This document shows, in pieces, positions 9,923-21,035 of a stretch of DNA of 64,000 nt. The stretch comes from Agarophyton chilense. Taxonomy: Eukaryota > Rhodophyta > Florideophyceae > Gracilariales > Gracilariaceae. The stretch is taken from positions 248,001-312,000 of the forward strand of contig JARGXX010000088.1 of NCBI GenBank assembly GCA_030374765.1. Reading direction: 5' to 3'. Made by a program: the position numbers and the translations under genes. Position 1 is the first letter of the stretch. Each line of letters starts with the position of its first letter. The notes below the pieces were generated by a model that saw nothing but the letters and a program-made list of their open reading frames with translations, did not search any database and had not been told where the DNA came from.

Positions 9923-9981
9923 CGTGCACACTTTGTATGCTTTCGGGTCCAGAGGATCAGAACGCATACAAAGTATGCACG
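9923..9981. repeat. 18-bp inverted repeat with 23-bp spacer
   Basis: Arm CGTGCACACTTTGTATGC (9923-9940) pairs with GCATACAAAGTATGCACG (9964-9981) with one mismatch. It could fold as a hairpin, or could be the tips of a small inserted sequence. Confidence 0.85.
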
Positions 9982-10159
9982 AGGATCTGTAAGAACCCCT
10001 TCCCAACGGATACGTTTCTGATTTATTCGGGTAGTCGCGGGTTACCACCCGCCGTTTTTGTCACAAAAATCCATCCGAAAATTTCCGACCCGGTGTTGAC
10101 GCGCACCCTCAGTTATTGACTTCAAAATTAGTTGATCACAACAGTTTAAAAGTGACGCA

Positions 10160-10310
10160 TTAGAGCATCCCCACCAGTGGTGGGTGCAAATCAGCAAAAT
10201 AGCAAATTAGGCGTCTACCTGTTCGTCTCCCATTGGAAGGTGTATAATTGCTGATTTGCTGATTTGCTGATTTGCCTAAATCAGCGATTTCCGCACTGGT
10301 ACAGTGTTCA
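10160..10310 (+). repeat. Putative PIF/Harbinger-type terminus with AAATCAGC subrepeats
   Basis: TTA followed by GAGCATCCCCACCAGTGG resembles the target TWA plus GAGCAT-type tips of PIF/Harbinger and Tourist elements. Just inside is GCAAATCAGC, and about 60 bp further on GCTGATTTGC is repeated on the other strand in tandem (10253-10277). It could be a small Tourist-like element or the left end of a larger broken one. No convincing right end was found. Confidence 0.4.
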
Positions 10311-10731
10311 TCAACCCCAACCCCCGCTGTTGCACGCCCGACATGGATGACACATGGTTTCAAGAACAGACCGGTGATGGTCTAGCTGATCTCATCACGG
10401 CTAAACTAGAGCTTTTCAGCAAAAAAGATACACTATAGACGTCATCAACTTTTTGCATAAAGCGTTCTGCTTTCTGTTCTGCGCCTTGTATCGGATTCTC
10501 AGAGACTGTGATCCACTCTTTCTAGATGGCAGCGTCTTCTATCTGTGTGAAGTTAGCTCCACGTGAAACGTTTTTTCGTTCGCATGACTTGATCGTTGGT
10601 CTTCCTGCTGTTTTGATCTGGTTCACAGGGACGGAGTGATGTCGAACTAGGAGTGGGCTCTCACCTGATAGAAGAACTGTTGGTGATGGGAAACTTTTAC
10701 CTTTGTAACATAAAGAGCATGGGGTTTGCCT

Positions 10732-10860
10732 GCTTCACAACTTTTGCCGCCACGTGTACTAGATTTGAGCAATGGCTTCACAACTTTTGCCGCCACGTGT
10801 ACTAGATTTGAGCAATGACTTCACAACTTTTGCCGCCACGTGTACTAGATTTGAGCAATG
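10732..10860. repeat. Tandem repeat, 3 copies of a 43-bp unit containing CACGTG
   Basis: Copies start at 10732, 10775 and 10818. They differ at one position only, and each carries the palindrome CACGTG within GCCGCCACGTGTAC. It ends about 110 bp before the gypsy LTR. Confidence 0.95.
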
Positions 10861-10969
10861 GGCAGCTTGCAAACGTTTGATTCAATAACACCAGGTCAAA
10901 GAGCAACGAGGCAAACCCACTCGATTTGCACCCTGACATTCTGCCGGTGCTATTTTATTTGTCACTTTT

Positions 10970-11809
10970 TGTAGGACAATGCCCCCAAGGGGGAAAACCT
11001 ACGAAGACGTCCGGATCTTCCTCTCACGAGGTAACCGGCGCGGTAGAGCCCTCCCAGGGATTGGCGCGCAATGCCGGGTGTAAACCGGAGCCAAACCGTC
11101 GCGAAGGGCGCAGGGAGGCTAAAACAAGCCGAGAATATCCGCCGAAGTGGTGCTTGCGTATCCTCTGAGGAGGCAAAACCCACGAGAGTGGCGAGCACTA
11201 CAGGTGTCAGTGCAAGCCGCAAAAGCGGGAATTGCCCAATGAAGGGGAGAAAAAGGAAAGGAAAATGGGAACGGAGGCAAGAGGGCGAGGTTGACCACGA
11301 GTCGCAAGAGAGGACTCGGGAATAGCCAGCACTGCCGGGTGTAGCAAACCGTATACACGGGCGGAACCACGAAAGTGGGAATAGATACCCAACACACGAA
11401 GGCTGCTTGAACGTCCAAGGGGGTTGGGAAGCCGTGCAACACGGGATATCCCTCCGTAAGGAGTTGTATATCCGCGCAGGCGGTTCGACCGAGAGCTAAG
11501 ATTTGGAAGACCAAGATCACCCTTGTTGGGGAGACTTTACTGGACCGGCGGCCGCGAGGCCGGCGGCCTAAGTACTGTAGTCACCGTAGAATAGAATAAA
11601 TAAAGTCTATCCTAAATAGCTAAATGTCCGTCTAAGAAAGGGGCCAATCTGGCGGCCACGTGTATGGCACCCCGTCCCGCCGGTGCATCACCGGCGTTCC
11701 GGCCATCGCCGTGAAAACGGATTACTCGTACTCATAACGAGGTTGCACGCCGGAGGCTCCGGAAAAATCTAAAGTCCCGAAAAACCTCCCTGGAGGACGT
11801 TGCTCTTCA
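10970..11809 (-). repeat. 3' LTR of gypsy copy A
   Basis: 840 bp, paired with 20196-21035. On the plus strand it begins TGTAGGACAATGCC and ends GTTGCTCTTCA. Confidence 0.95.
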
Positions 11810-11856
11810 TATCCTTCTCCTTAAGACAGGGCGAACACCTCGAAGAGGAAGTCGGC

Positions 11857-13632
11857 ATGACAGCTCGTCATGATAAGAGCGCGTCCGACACCGGGTCTCC
11901 GGAAACCAACACACCTTCACCAAGGATCCCACGCAAGCTCTTCGCATCCGATTCCAACCACAGCACACCAACACGCACCATGTCCAACCCCGACCGTCAT
12001 AACACATCCGCGACTCCCGCCCTTGGCGGTTCCACCGGCTTCCGGTCCGCGCCCCACCCTGGGGATGTTACCACCCTCGCGTACGAAGACCGCCGTATTG
12101 GCGCCCGCTTTCGCGGACAGGCGGACCCACCGCAGTGGCCGACCTACAACGCCCTTGTGGGTGCAAATCCGAGAACTCGGCATGGCTCCGCGATGTTGCG
12201 GTATGCGCCTTGGTTTCACCCATTGGCTGTCCGCGACGAGGAGTTGACCCAATCCTACACCGATAATTCGGAGATGCTCCCGGGCGACCTGCCCGGCGTG
12301 GTGACCATGTCCTGGGATTGGCGTAATCGCATCGCCATCCCGGTACACCACATACTCCGCCGACGCGGTGAATCCTCTGCGAAGGCTCAGGCCGCGCTTG
12401 TGCGGATCGCTTATCTCAGGCACCATCGGGCGCCTTTCGAGTTCCCGATACCGCCAAAGGTCGAAATCGACGTCCACCTTTACCGCACTCGCGGGGAAAT
12501 GTCGTACTGTGACCGTCTTAGCGGATTGGAAACCCTCGCTTGGAGGGGCACACCGATCGCTCGGCAAGAAGCCCTTTATTGGGCACGACCGATTCTTCGG
12601 GCAGAGTTCCGCTACCAACCGCGGCAGTCGCGCTCGAACTTCCTTCAGAACTTCATCCGCGATGAGCGGCGTTGGCGGGCCCGGACCGGGTATTTCGTAC
12701 CGTACCAGAACACGGAGATTGAGCGCATCGCGCCTGCTCACCGAAGTGGTCGGCACGTCATTCTCCCAGACTGGTGGTCCTCCTTGGAGGCGTGCTGGGG
12801 TTGCTTCATTGAGCTGCCCCCAGTCTTCACCTATGTAGGGTCGTCGTTCTTGAACGATCCCCAGTCGGGGTGGTGGTCCGTCGTGGTAAGCGAATGGGCC
12901 GTCCGCACTGCGGCTTTTATCCTCGCTGAGGCGTACGACCAATACCGATTGTGGTACGTGCCACCGCGTGTGCGGGCTGCGATCCGCCGTTTGGACATGC
13001 ACATCCCCCTCGGGGGCGAGGCGAACGAAGAAGAGATGCTGTGCCTCCTCGACTTTGTGGAGGGGGTCCAGTGGGATGAGATCCCGCTGGAGAACTCCCA
13101 ACGCATTCAACCGCGTCGCGGGTCTGGCCCCGGATTGGGGAGGAATACCGCGCTAGCGGGGGATTTCATCTTCTTCGACCCCTGGGATTACCATGAGATC
13201 AGCCGCGAGGAAGCGGAAGCCAACCGGCATGCGCCGCGTGAAGTCCCGGCCGACCACCCGCGAGGGTATGTCGACTCGAGCGACTATTACTGCGGCTATG
13301 CGGATGGTGACCCGATGGTCGACAACGAACCGGGGGATCCGGGTTACACTCCGATGGAGGATGACGAGTCCGGCGAGGCCGGAGAGGAGTCCGTTGAATA
13401 CGGTGGTGCGGCTCCATCCGGGGCTGCTGACGCCGTGCGAACGGATTCCTATCCGACTCCATCGGTGGCGGGCCCGCCCGCAACTGCCGCTGGCGCGGAG
13501 CAGGGCGAGGTCATCGCGCGCTTCCTTCGGGAGGTGGGGCTTCGCCCTTTCGAGATCTCGGGTGATGTGGCCGCCATGCGGGATGCCTTAGCCAACCGCC
13601 TGGGCGGGGGTCCACCTCGTGCGGAGGAATGA
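11857..13632 (+). CDS. Antisense open frame of gypsy copy A, unknown protein of ~591 residues
   Basis: This frame lies on the opposite strand to gag and pol, between the chromodomain and the 3' LTR. It starts (ATG at 11857) only 48 bp inside that LTR, so an outward antisense promoter in the LTR could drive it. Translation gives a Ser/Thr/Pro-rich N-terminus (MTARHDKSASDTGSPETN), a Trp/Arg/Tyr-rich middle (for example APWFHPLAVRDEEL and SWDWRNRIAIPVHHILRRRG), and an acidic C-terminal third rich in Glu, Asp and Gly, ending near FLREVGLRPFEISGDVAAMR. The open frame extends in frame to 11800. A partial version is kept in copy B (minus strand, 53692-53036) with few residue changes. I recognise no domain. 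Antisense genes are known in some plant gypsy elements and as HBZ in HTLV-1. Any shared role is inference. Confidence 0.6.
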   Translation: MTARHDKSASDTGSPETNTPSPRIPRKLFASDSNHSTPTRTMSNPDRHNTSATPALGGSTGFRSAPHPGDVTTLAYEDRRIGARFRGQADPPQWPTYNALVGANPRTRHGSAMLRYAPWFHPLAVRDEELTQSYTDNSEMLPGDLPGVVTMSWDWRNRIAIPVHHILRRRGESSAKAQAALVRIAYLRHHRAPFEFPIPPKVEIDVHLYRTRGEMSYCDRLSGLETLAWRGTPIARQEALYWARPILRAEFRYQPRQSRSNFLQNFIRDERRWRARTGYFVPYQNTEIERIAPAHRSGRHVILPDWWSSLEACWGCFIELPPVFTYVGSSFLNDPQSGWWSVVVSEWAVRTAAFILAEAYDQYRLWYVPPRVRAAIRRLDMHIPLGGEANEEEMLCLLDFVEGVQWDEIPLENSQRIQPRRGSGPGLGRNTALAGDFIFFDPWDYHEISREEAEANRHAPREVPADHPRGYVDSSDYYCGYADGDPMVDNEPGDPGYTPMEDDESGEAGEESVEYGGAAPSGAADAVRTDSYPTPSVAGPPATAAGAEQGEVIARFLREVGLRPFEISGDVAAMRDALANRLGGGPPRAEE

Positions 13633-14019
13633 CCGGAGCTTCCGGTAGAATGTAGGGCGGCGCCACTAGGGCGCTTTTTCCAGTAGTGAGAAATAAAAAG
13701 AAGAGGGTCGCCTTTCCGACGCCCTTTCCCAAGTCCGCTTCTTTCTTTCCGGGGTACCGGCCTTCTACCGGGGTTCCGGCGTTGCAGGGAACCAGCCTAG
13801 CTGGGAGTTCCGTGTTTAACGGTGGGCGCTTCGCGCGCGGACCAGGTAACTGGCACGACCACCAACGACGTTGGGATAGCGTGAGCGGTTGCTTCCTTCC
13901 CCGCGTTGGGGCATGGACGGAGATGGCGCGTGGCGCCACCAGCCATTCCATTCCGTGTTCACGGTTTATCCCTCTTGGGCGTTTACCAGCGTAGCTGGGA
14001 GTGCGGTCCCCGCAAGGCG

Positions 14020-14180
14020 GTGGTATCGCATTACCGCGGAGCGCGGGAGGTGCTCGATGGGCTCCGGGGTGTCCCACTCCGGCCCGTATCCGTACCAGCG
14101 GGTCCGGTACTGGAGCACCCCGTACTCATCGTAGCTATGTCCGACGATTCAGTCGAGAACGTACTCCTGCACGTAAACTT
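14020..14180 (-). other. Chromodomain-like segment of gypsy copy A
   Basis: On the minus strand the sequence encodes VYVQEYVLD, then HSYDEYGVLQYRTRWYGYG and DTPEPIEHLPRSAV. This matches the chromodomain pattern of aromatic cage, RW.GY and DT.EP..L. Gypsy chromodomains usually sit at the end of integrase and may direct insertion to marked chromatin. It is part of a broken element. Confidence 0.7.
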
Positions 14181-17100
14181 GCCGGCCTTGCCGGGTGGTG
14201 GTGACCCGAGCCTCAGCGCCGCGTGGTGCTGGGCTCGTCGTCGCCTGTTCCAGGTCACCCGGTTTTTCATTCCGCTCTGCGGTTGTTGCCGGGTTGCCGG
14301 GGCTGCCGTACCGCTTCGCGGAAGTTGCCGGCGCGGCCGGGTTGTGTTTCCGCTGGGCGGTAGGGGCTTTTCTGAAGTCCGCTCTTACCGCGAGTTTGCG
14401 GGTGTCCTTCCGTCTTGGTGACGGTTCGCCGGAGGCCTCCGCTTGATTTGCGGCATGCGGCGTTCCCGTTGGTGGGCAGTTTCCACTGTGCGGTGCGCCC
14501 TGGGCGGTGAGTGGTTCACTGTCCCGGCGATCCGCATCCGCGGGGTGGCTGTCAGCCAATGACCGGGATGCCGGGTGCCCATTGGTCCGATCTCCCGCCC
14601 GGGTTACGTGACCTTGAAGACGGGTGGTCGGGCCGTCGCAGACGGTTGGCTCCGATTGTTCGGCAAGGGAGGCGGTTTTCGACTTGTCGTTGCGTTCCTT
14701 TTCCCCCATGGGGTTCGTACCGTTCTCAACGGAGTGGCTCGCTAGACCTGCTTGCGCAGCGCCCGCCGGAGTACCGGTATCGACCGAAACGCTCGGTGTG
14801 CCACCGCGAATGTGCGGGGAGCCCTTAGTTGCTTCCACGCGATGCGGAGCGTCCGTAGGGTCTCGCTTCCCGGCTTCGGGTCATCGAGCGCCTTGGTCCC
14901 CCTTGCGGGGTTGCGTGGCGGTCGGGTTGACCGCCGCGTCCCGCGGGAGCGGATTGGCGTCCGGCGACGATGCCGGTTGCCCGCTCGGGGGCTTTGCCCG
15001 GGGTGTCCGGGTAAACTTCCGTTGCGACGGCGATGCTTCCGCGATTGAGCGGGTCCCCTCCCCCTCCTTAGACGGAGCGACGGGTGATGGTGGGCTAGCC
15101 GCATGGCGGGTATAAATACCGCTGCGCGGCGCCCGTAAGGGTAGCTGGCCGCGAGGGCCAGGTGTTTCCGGCATTGCCGGTGGTTCCGATAAAGTCGGTA
15201 TATCGGAGAGACCCCGTGAGGGGGGTGGTACCACGGCGGGGCTTCTAAGCCATGGTGCCACGGGGACGGGTGTTTCATTCTCGCGCGCTGCGAGTAGCTC
15301 ATCCATTTCCATGGTGTCTTCCCCGGTTTCGGGCCAATTTGACTCCGTCGGTGTTTCCCCTTCCAAGGTAAAGCACGGGATCTCGTCGACCTCCGGGTCG
15401 GCAAGTGCTTCACCTGTCGTAGGTAATCGAGAGAGGGCGTCTGCTTGAGTGTTATGGACACCCTTTTTGTAGACGACCTTGAAGTCGAATTCCGCCAAGC
15501 GGAGGCGCCACCGCATTAAGCGGCCAGAAGGATCTGCGATGTTCAGCAGCCACCTCAACGAGGCATGGTCCGTGTACACGGTGAAATGAACGCCCATGAG
15601 GTATGGGCGCAGAGTGGATAGCGCTCAGACCACTGCGAGGCACTCCTTCTCGGAGACCGAGTAGTTGCGCTCGTGGAAGTTCAGCGTGCGGGACCAATAT
15701 CCAATTGGTTTGCGTTCCCCCTCGGGGGTGGTTTGGAACAGTGCGCAGCCCACCTGGTGGTCGCTGGCGTCGGTGTCGATGAAGTAGGGAAGCCCAGATT
15801 TGGGCAAGGATAGGATGGGAGCTGTCGTAACTGCCTTAATCAAGGAGCGAAAAGATTCCGACTGATCGGTGGTAAATGGCGCAAGCTTCGGTGGCTGGCC
15901 CTTCCGCAGTAGCGCGTTTAGCGGAGCGGCGATATCCGAGAAACTCGGTATAAACCGTCGATAGACGTTGACCAGACCTAAAAAGGATCGGAGCTCCGTT
16001 TGAGTACGGGGCTCCTTTGCCTCGCAGAGGGACTTGATACGAACTTGTTCGATCATTAACCGTCCTGGACGGATGACGTGCCCGAGATACTTCACCGTGT
16101 CGGTGAAGAACTCGCACTTCCTCAACTTGAGGGTTATTCCTGCGTCTCGCAGTACGGTCATCACGTCCCGCACGTGGGTCAGGTGATCGTCGAGGTTTCT
16201 GGAAAAGACAATGATGTTGTCCAAGTAGACAAGGCACGTGCGCCACTTGAAACGCGACATCAGTATGTCTATTGCCCTTTGAAAGGTGGCCGGTGCATTG
16301 GTTAAACCAAACGGCATCCGCTTGAAGCGGTAGGAACCCGAGTGGCAAACAAACGCGGTTTTGTCTCGGTCCTCTTCCCGGACTGGGACTTGCCAGTAGC
16401 CCCAGTTAGCATCCAGAGCCGTAAACACGGTAGCGTCCCCGAGCGAGTCTATACACTCGTCCATGCGCGGAATCGGGTAGGTGTCCCTCACGGTGACGGT
16501 ATTGAGGCGGCGGTAGTCAACGCAAAACCGCCAAGTGCCGTCAGCCTTGAGGGCCAGCACCACCGGTGAAGTCCAAGGAGATTGGGCGGGCTCGATGACT
16601 CCAGCATGGAGCATCTTGTCCACCTGAAATTCTTCCTCCTCCCGAGCTTTCGGTCCCGCCCTGTAAGGGGGTTGTGCAACCGGACTTGCGTCCGGTAGCA
16701 AGTCTATCCGATGTTCGGTTGTATTGATCTCACCCAGTGAGCCGTCCCACATTGTGGTAAACTCGCGTAGCATTCCGCGTAAGCGGTCCCGGTGTGAGAC
16801 CGGTACATGACTCAGGTCCAGGTCCTCGAGGGCCTTGATCGGGTCTATCTTAACGTAGCTCGTAGGCTGTGCCCTGGTGTCAGGTGTGGGAACCGACGAG
16901 GTCGGAAATGCATCCGTCTTGACGGTTTTATCGAGCGCCAACTGCTGTGCCTCCCCGGAGGTTTCTGCACCGGATACCGGGAGACCATCCTCGCTAATGG
17001 GGGTTATCCCGAGTACTTCGGCAGCCGTCACCTTTGTAGGGAGCATCGCGAGCGGGTGCGGCGTCACAGACCCAATGACTTGGTTCTTTGCCAGCGTCTG

Positions 17101-20100
17101 GGGTGCCTTCCCCAGGTTGGCAACCAACACCCTGAAAGGGGAATTCGGCGTGACTTGCACGATTCCGTTCGCAACGGTTAACTGAAATTTCTCGTACAAC
17201 GAGCGCAAGGGCTGAACAACCCGAAGACCGTGTTGACGGGAATTGACTGAAACCATAACCTGGCTCTCCGGGGGTATGGTGACTGACGAGGCAACGCGTA
17301 GCTTGGTAGAATCCCGGTTCGCCGGTGTGGGTTCCTGCGCAGCAGGTAGAGGAACGTGTTTCCTCGATGCCCGCTTCAGCGGTTGACGAACAATGGGGAC
17401 GGTCGATCCATCCTCAAGTTCCACCTGCTTAAGGCGTGGGCGGATGGCGTCGACAAACCTGTCGCAGTAGTCACATCCCAGTATAACTGGCGCGGCCAGC
17501 GAGCGGCACACAATAAAAGTTAGTTTAACCACCATCCGCCCTAGCCTGACGACCAGGTCGATCACACCAGCCGTTTTCAACGGGTTGTTATTGGCGTCCG
17601 ACACGTCGGGTACCGTTTCAGAACGGATGAGTGACCGCAATGGCGGGGGTAAAACCGATTCCACAGTAAAGTTCGGCCCAGCACCTGTATCCAGGACAGT
17701 GAGATGTCTCACCATAAACTGCGTGTGCAGACCAAGGTCAGCGTAAACCTTGTAGTTACGCTTGGCCATTACCAAGACTCTATCCGGGATCCGGTTATTT
17801 CTAATCCGTATCCACGGTCGACGCAAAACACCGAGGTGTTTAGAGCCCGGGTCTGCGGTGTCCTTCCTTGTCAGGGTTTTCACCGGGGAGCGAGGCATCG
17901 GCGCCTCGGGCGTAGTCAGCCTCAACTCTGAGGACGCCTCTCCCGAAGGGGAGACTCCCTCTATTCTTTTCCCTGTACAGGGTCCTGGTCAGGCGAAGGC
18001 CCGACTTCCTCGGCAACGAGTGCATGATTCCGTTGCACGGTAGCTACCGCAGGAGCGGGTGGAGGTCCACCAGCGTGGTTTGGCGCTGGTGCAGCGCGTG
18101 CCGGCTGAGCCGGTTTGTACCGAGAATTCAGAGTGTGAGCCAATGCGTTGGGGAAGTCCGTCTTCGCGCGGAGATATGACGTGAGTGGCACGGAGCCCTT
18201 CTCCCGCGGGGAGAGGGCTTCGTAATTATCCACCCCTCGCGCCATATCGCGTAGTGATAAAAGGCATTGCGGGGAGGTGTGCCCGCGCTCGTAGCACAAG
18301 TGGCACACCAACGTCACTCCCGAGTTTCGCGGTACGGCATTCCGAGCATCGGTGTATCTTCCGGGCTTCCGGTTTCCAACCCATCCAGGGCGCTGACTTC
18401 GTGTCATTCCGTTCGAGTACGGCATACGGGGGGCCGGAGTGCGGCGGTCATTAAGATAAAAGACCTGCCCGTTCTCCGTGTCCCTTGCGGTTGAGTCAAC
18501 CGAGCCATCCGTCGTAGACGGTAATTCCGTTGTCGGGATAGATAAACCATCGTGATGGATGACATTCATATTGTCATAACCCTGTTTGGGGATGCCATCC
18601 GTCGCAAATGACGGTGAAGAAGAGTCTGACTCAAGCAGCAATGCTTTAGCAGCCTTCGACTGGGTTCCCAGATTGCGTGCACGTAGTGCATCTCCTTCTG
18701 CGCGGGCAAACTGTACGAGTTCAAGGTAAGTCACCTTCGGCTCTTGTTCCCTGTAACGGGCGACAAGAGTCTTGATGGCTGGATCCAAGCCATCAAGGAA
18801 CATCGTACAGCGTTCCCCAGCGGGGTATACATTACCACAACGGTGGAAAGCCTTATTCAGGCGTACCGAGTAATCGGTCTCGAGCTCGCTGGAGCGTTGT
18901 CAAGTGTCTCGCAAAGCGAGTATCGCCGCTTGTATCGCGGTGTTGGTTGCGTAGGAACGCAGGAGGTACTGCACGGCCTCGGGCCAGCAGGTCACACCTC
19001 CTTCGGAGGCTCGCGACGAGCCCCGAACCGACAAAAACTGATCTTCAGCGACACCCCGTAGAAAGTAGGGTAGCGCCACGTAGGCTTGTCCTTCGTTCAT
19101 TCCGAGTATATCGGCTTCCGCTACAAAGCGGTGTAGGAAATCCAAGACCAGAATTGGATCATCCCCAGTAAATGACTGGTTACGAAGTGAAAGCTGCATC
19201 CGCTTGATGCAGTCTTTCACTTTACCCGTGTCACGCGGTGTCCGACCTAAAGATGAATCTTCTAGCCGGTAATACCGGTAGGACAGGAGTGTCCTGGACA
19301 GAGGGTTGGTGGGCTTCAAGGGTTTGAGGCCCGGATGTCGCCGACCCTTGGGGCGCGACCGGATGGCCCCGTAGGTGGCAGAGGACCGCTTTGAGCGGGA
19401 AGAGCGCCCATAACTATCCTGTGGGTCATCGCTCACCGACGAATCGGAACTCTCCGAGTCACTCGGTTTACCGTCCGACTCAGATGATGAGTCGGACGGG
19501 GGTCCGTGCTTACGGTTAGAATCCCGGTTCTTCCGGCTCTTCCGGTTCCGCGACTGGGTCTCTCGATGAGAGACAACCGGTCTAGCCGCGTTCGCGGGGG
19601 AGGTTAACGTCCTCTCGACCGACTCAAGTCGGCTTTGGAGACGCTCGAAGCGATTCTCCATACCTTCTGTGAAGAAAGACGAAGCGCCAAAACACTCGAG
19701 TAGTGTATTGACGTCCGACCGCAATACGCGGATATCCTCGGCTAACTCACTTGTAGGGGGGTTAGCGAGGCTTCCTCGTAAAGAGGTGAACTCCCTCGAG
19801 AGGGTATTGTGAGCAGCCCGCAGGGAGCGGAGCTGCTCTTCCAAGCGTACAATCCGCGCTTGGTCGACCAACCGCGGAGGCGGAGAAACCACCGTTGCGA
19901 CGGTCGTTACCCCGGAATCGGGCTGCGGGTCTTCAGTGCCGGTGACCGGTATCTCCCGGGAAGCCGGTGTTGGAGCCAGGGCCTGTGGAACATCAGTGCC
20001 CCTGGCATCACCGCTTTGGCGGGAACGGCTGCGTGTTTCAGGACGCTCCATGCTAGGCGGTTTTCTTGGCATTGGTCACACCGTCTCGACGGAAGAATTG

Positions 20101-20195
20101 AAAGCAAACCGGTGAGACCGGAGAAAACCCGTTAAACGGAAAACAACCTCAGAGAGAATACAAGCGGTCTTGACTTCTAAGTCGGGAGACCAATT

Positions 20196-21035
20196 TGTGG
20201 GACAATGCCCCCAAGGGGGAAAACCTACGAAGACGTCCGGATCTTCCTTTCACGAGGTAACCGGCGCGGTAGAGCCCTCCCAGGGATCGGCGCGCAATGC
20301 CGGGTGTAAGCCGGAGCCGAACTGTCGCGACGGGCGCGGGGAGGCTGAAAGAAGCCGAGAATATCCGCTGGAGCGGTGCTTGCGTATCCTCTGAGGAGGC
20401 AAAACCCACGAGAGTGGCAAGCACGACAGGTGTCAGTGCGAGCCGCAAAAGCGGGAATTGCCCAATGAAGGGGAGAAAAAGGGAAGGAAAATGGGAACGG
20501 AGGCAAGAGGGCGAGGTTGACCACGAGTCGCAAGAGGGGACTCGGGAATAGCCGGCACTGCCGGGTGTAGCAAACCGTATACACGGGCGGAACCACGAAA
20601 GTGGGAATAGATACCCAACACACGAAGGCTGCTTGAACGTCCAAGGGGGTTGGGAAGCCGTGCACCACGGGATATCCCTCCGTAAGGAGTTGTATATCCG
20701 CGCAGGCGGTTCGACCCAGAGCCAAGATCTGGAAGACCAAGATCACCCTTGTTGGGGAGACTTTACTGGACCGGCGGCCGCGAGGCCGGCGGCCTAAGTA
20801 CTGTAGTCACCGTAGAATAGAATAAATAAAGTCTATCCTAAATAGCTAAATGTCCGTCTAAGAAAGGGGCCAATCTGGCGGCCACGTGTATGGCACCCGG
20901 TCCCGCCGGTGCATCACCGACGTTCCCGGTGCCACTGTGAAAGCGGATTACTCCTACTCATAACGAGGTTGCACGCCGGAGGCTCCGGAAAAAACTTAAG
21001 TCCCCAAAGACCTCCCTGGAGGACGTTGCTCTTCA
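20196..21035 (-). repeat. 5' LTR of gypsy copy A
   Basis: 840 bp, about 96-97 percent identical by eye to 10970-11809. A primer-site-like TGG motif lies three bases inside its inner end. Confidence 0.95.

Larger units (their letters stand above)
9653..10969. other. Repeat-rich non-coding stretch between transposase and gypsy copy A
   Basis: Contains a 17-bp triplicate (9804-9854), an 18-bp inverted repeat (9923-9981), a putative Harbinger-type end (10160-10300) and a 43-bp triplicate (10732-10860). A short open frame at 10344-10437 starting MDDTWFQEQTGDGLADL follows the putative transposon end; its role is unknown. No supported gene. Confidence 0.6.
10970..21035 (-). mobile_element. Ty3/gypsy LTR element, copy A (broken), with chromodomain and an antisense open frame
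   Basis: A minus-strand element of about 10.1 kb with 840-bp LTRs at both ends (tips TG...CA on each strand). A primer-site-like TGGTCTCCCGAC lies just inside the 5' LTR (20192-20181), and a purine tract AAGGAGAAGGATA just before the 3' LTR (11822-11810). Parts seen, in element order: gag with a CCHC knuckle CHLCYERGHTSPQC (20072-17961), an aspartic protease with LDTGA, reverse transcriptase and RNase H (about 17925-15430), a Pro-rich stretch (to about 14880), a chromodomain-like segment (about 14180-14020), and a long open frame on the opposite strand (11800-13632). I do not see an integrase core. The LTRs differ by roughly 3-4 percent, so it is moderately old. It is broken, with about four interruptions. 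The five bases on each outer side do not match, so no target duplication is seen. Confidence 0.93.

Noticed and set aside
11119-11520. Open frames of 130-170 codons inside all four A/B-type LTRs (also 20225-20746, 48242-48739, 54044-54541)
   Set aside because: They are the same repeated sequence read four times, GC-rich, with no recognisable domain. Being open in each copy follows from LTR similarity alone.
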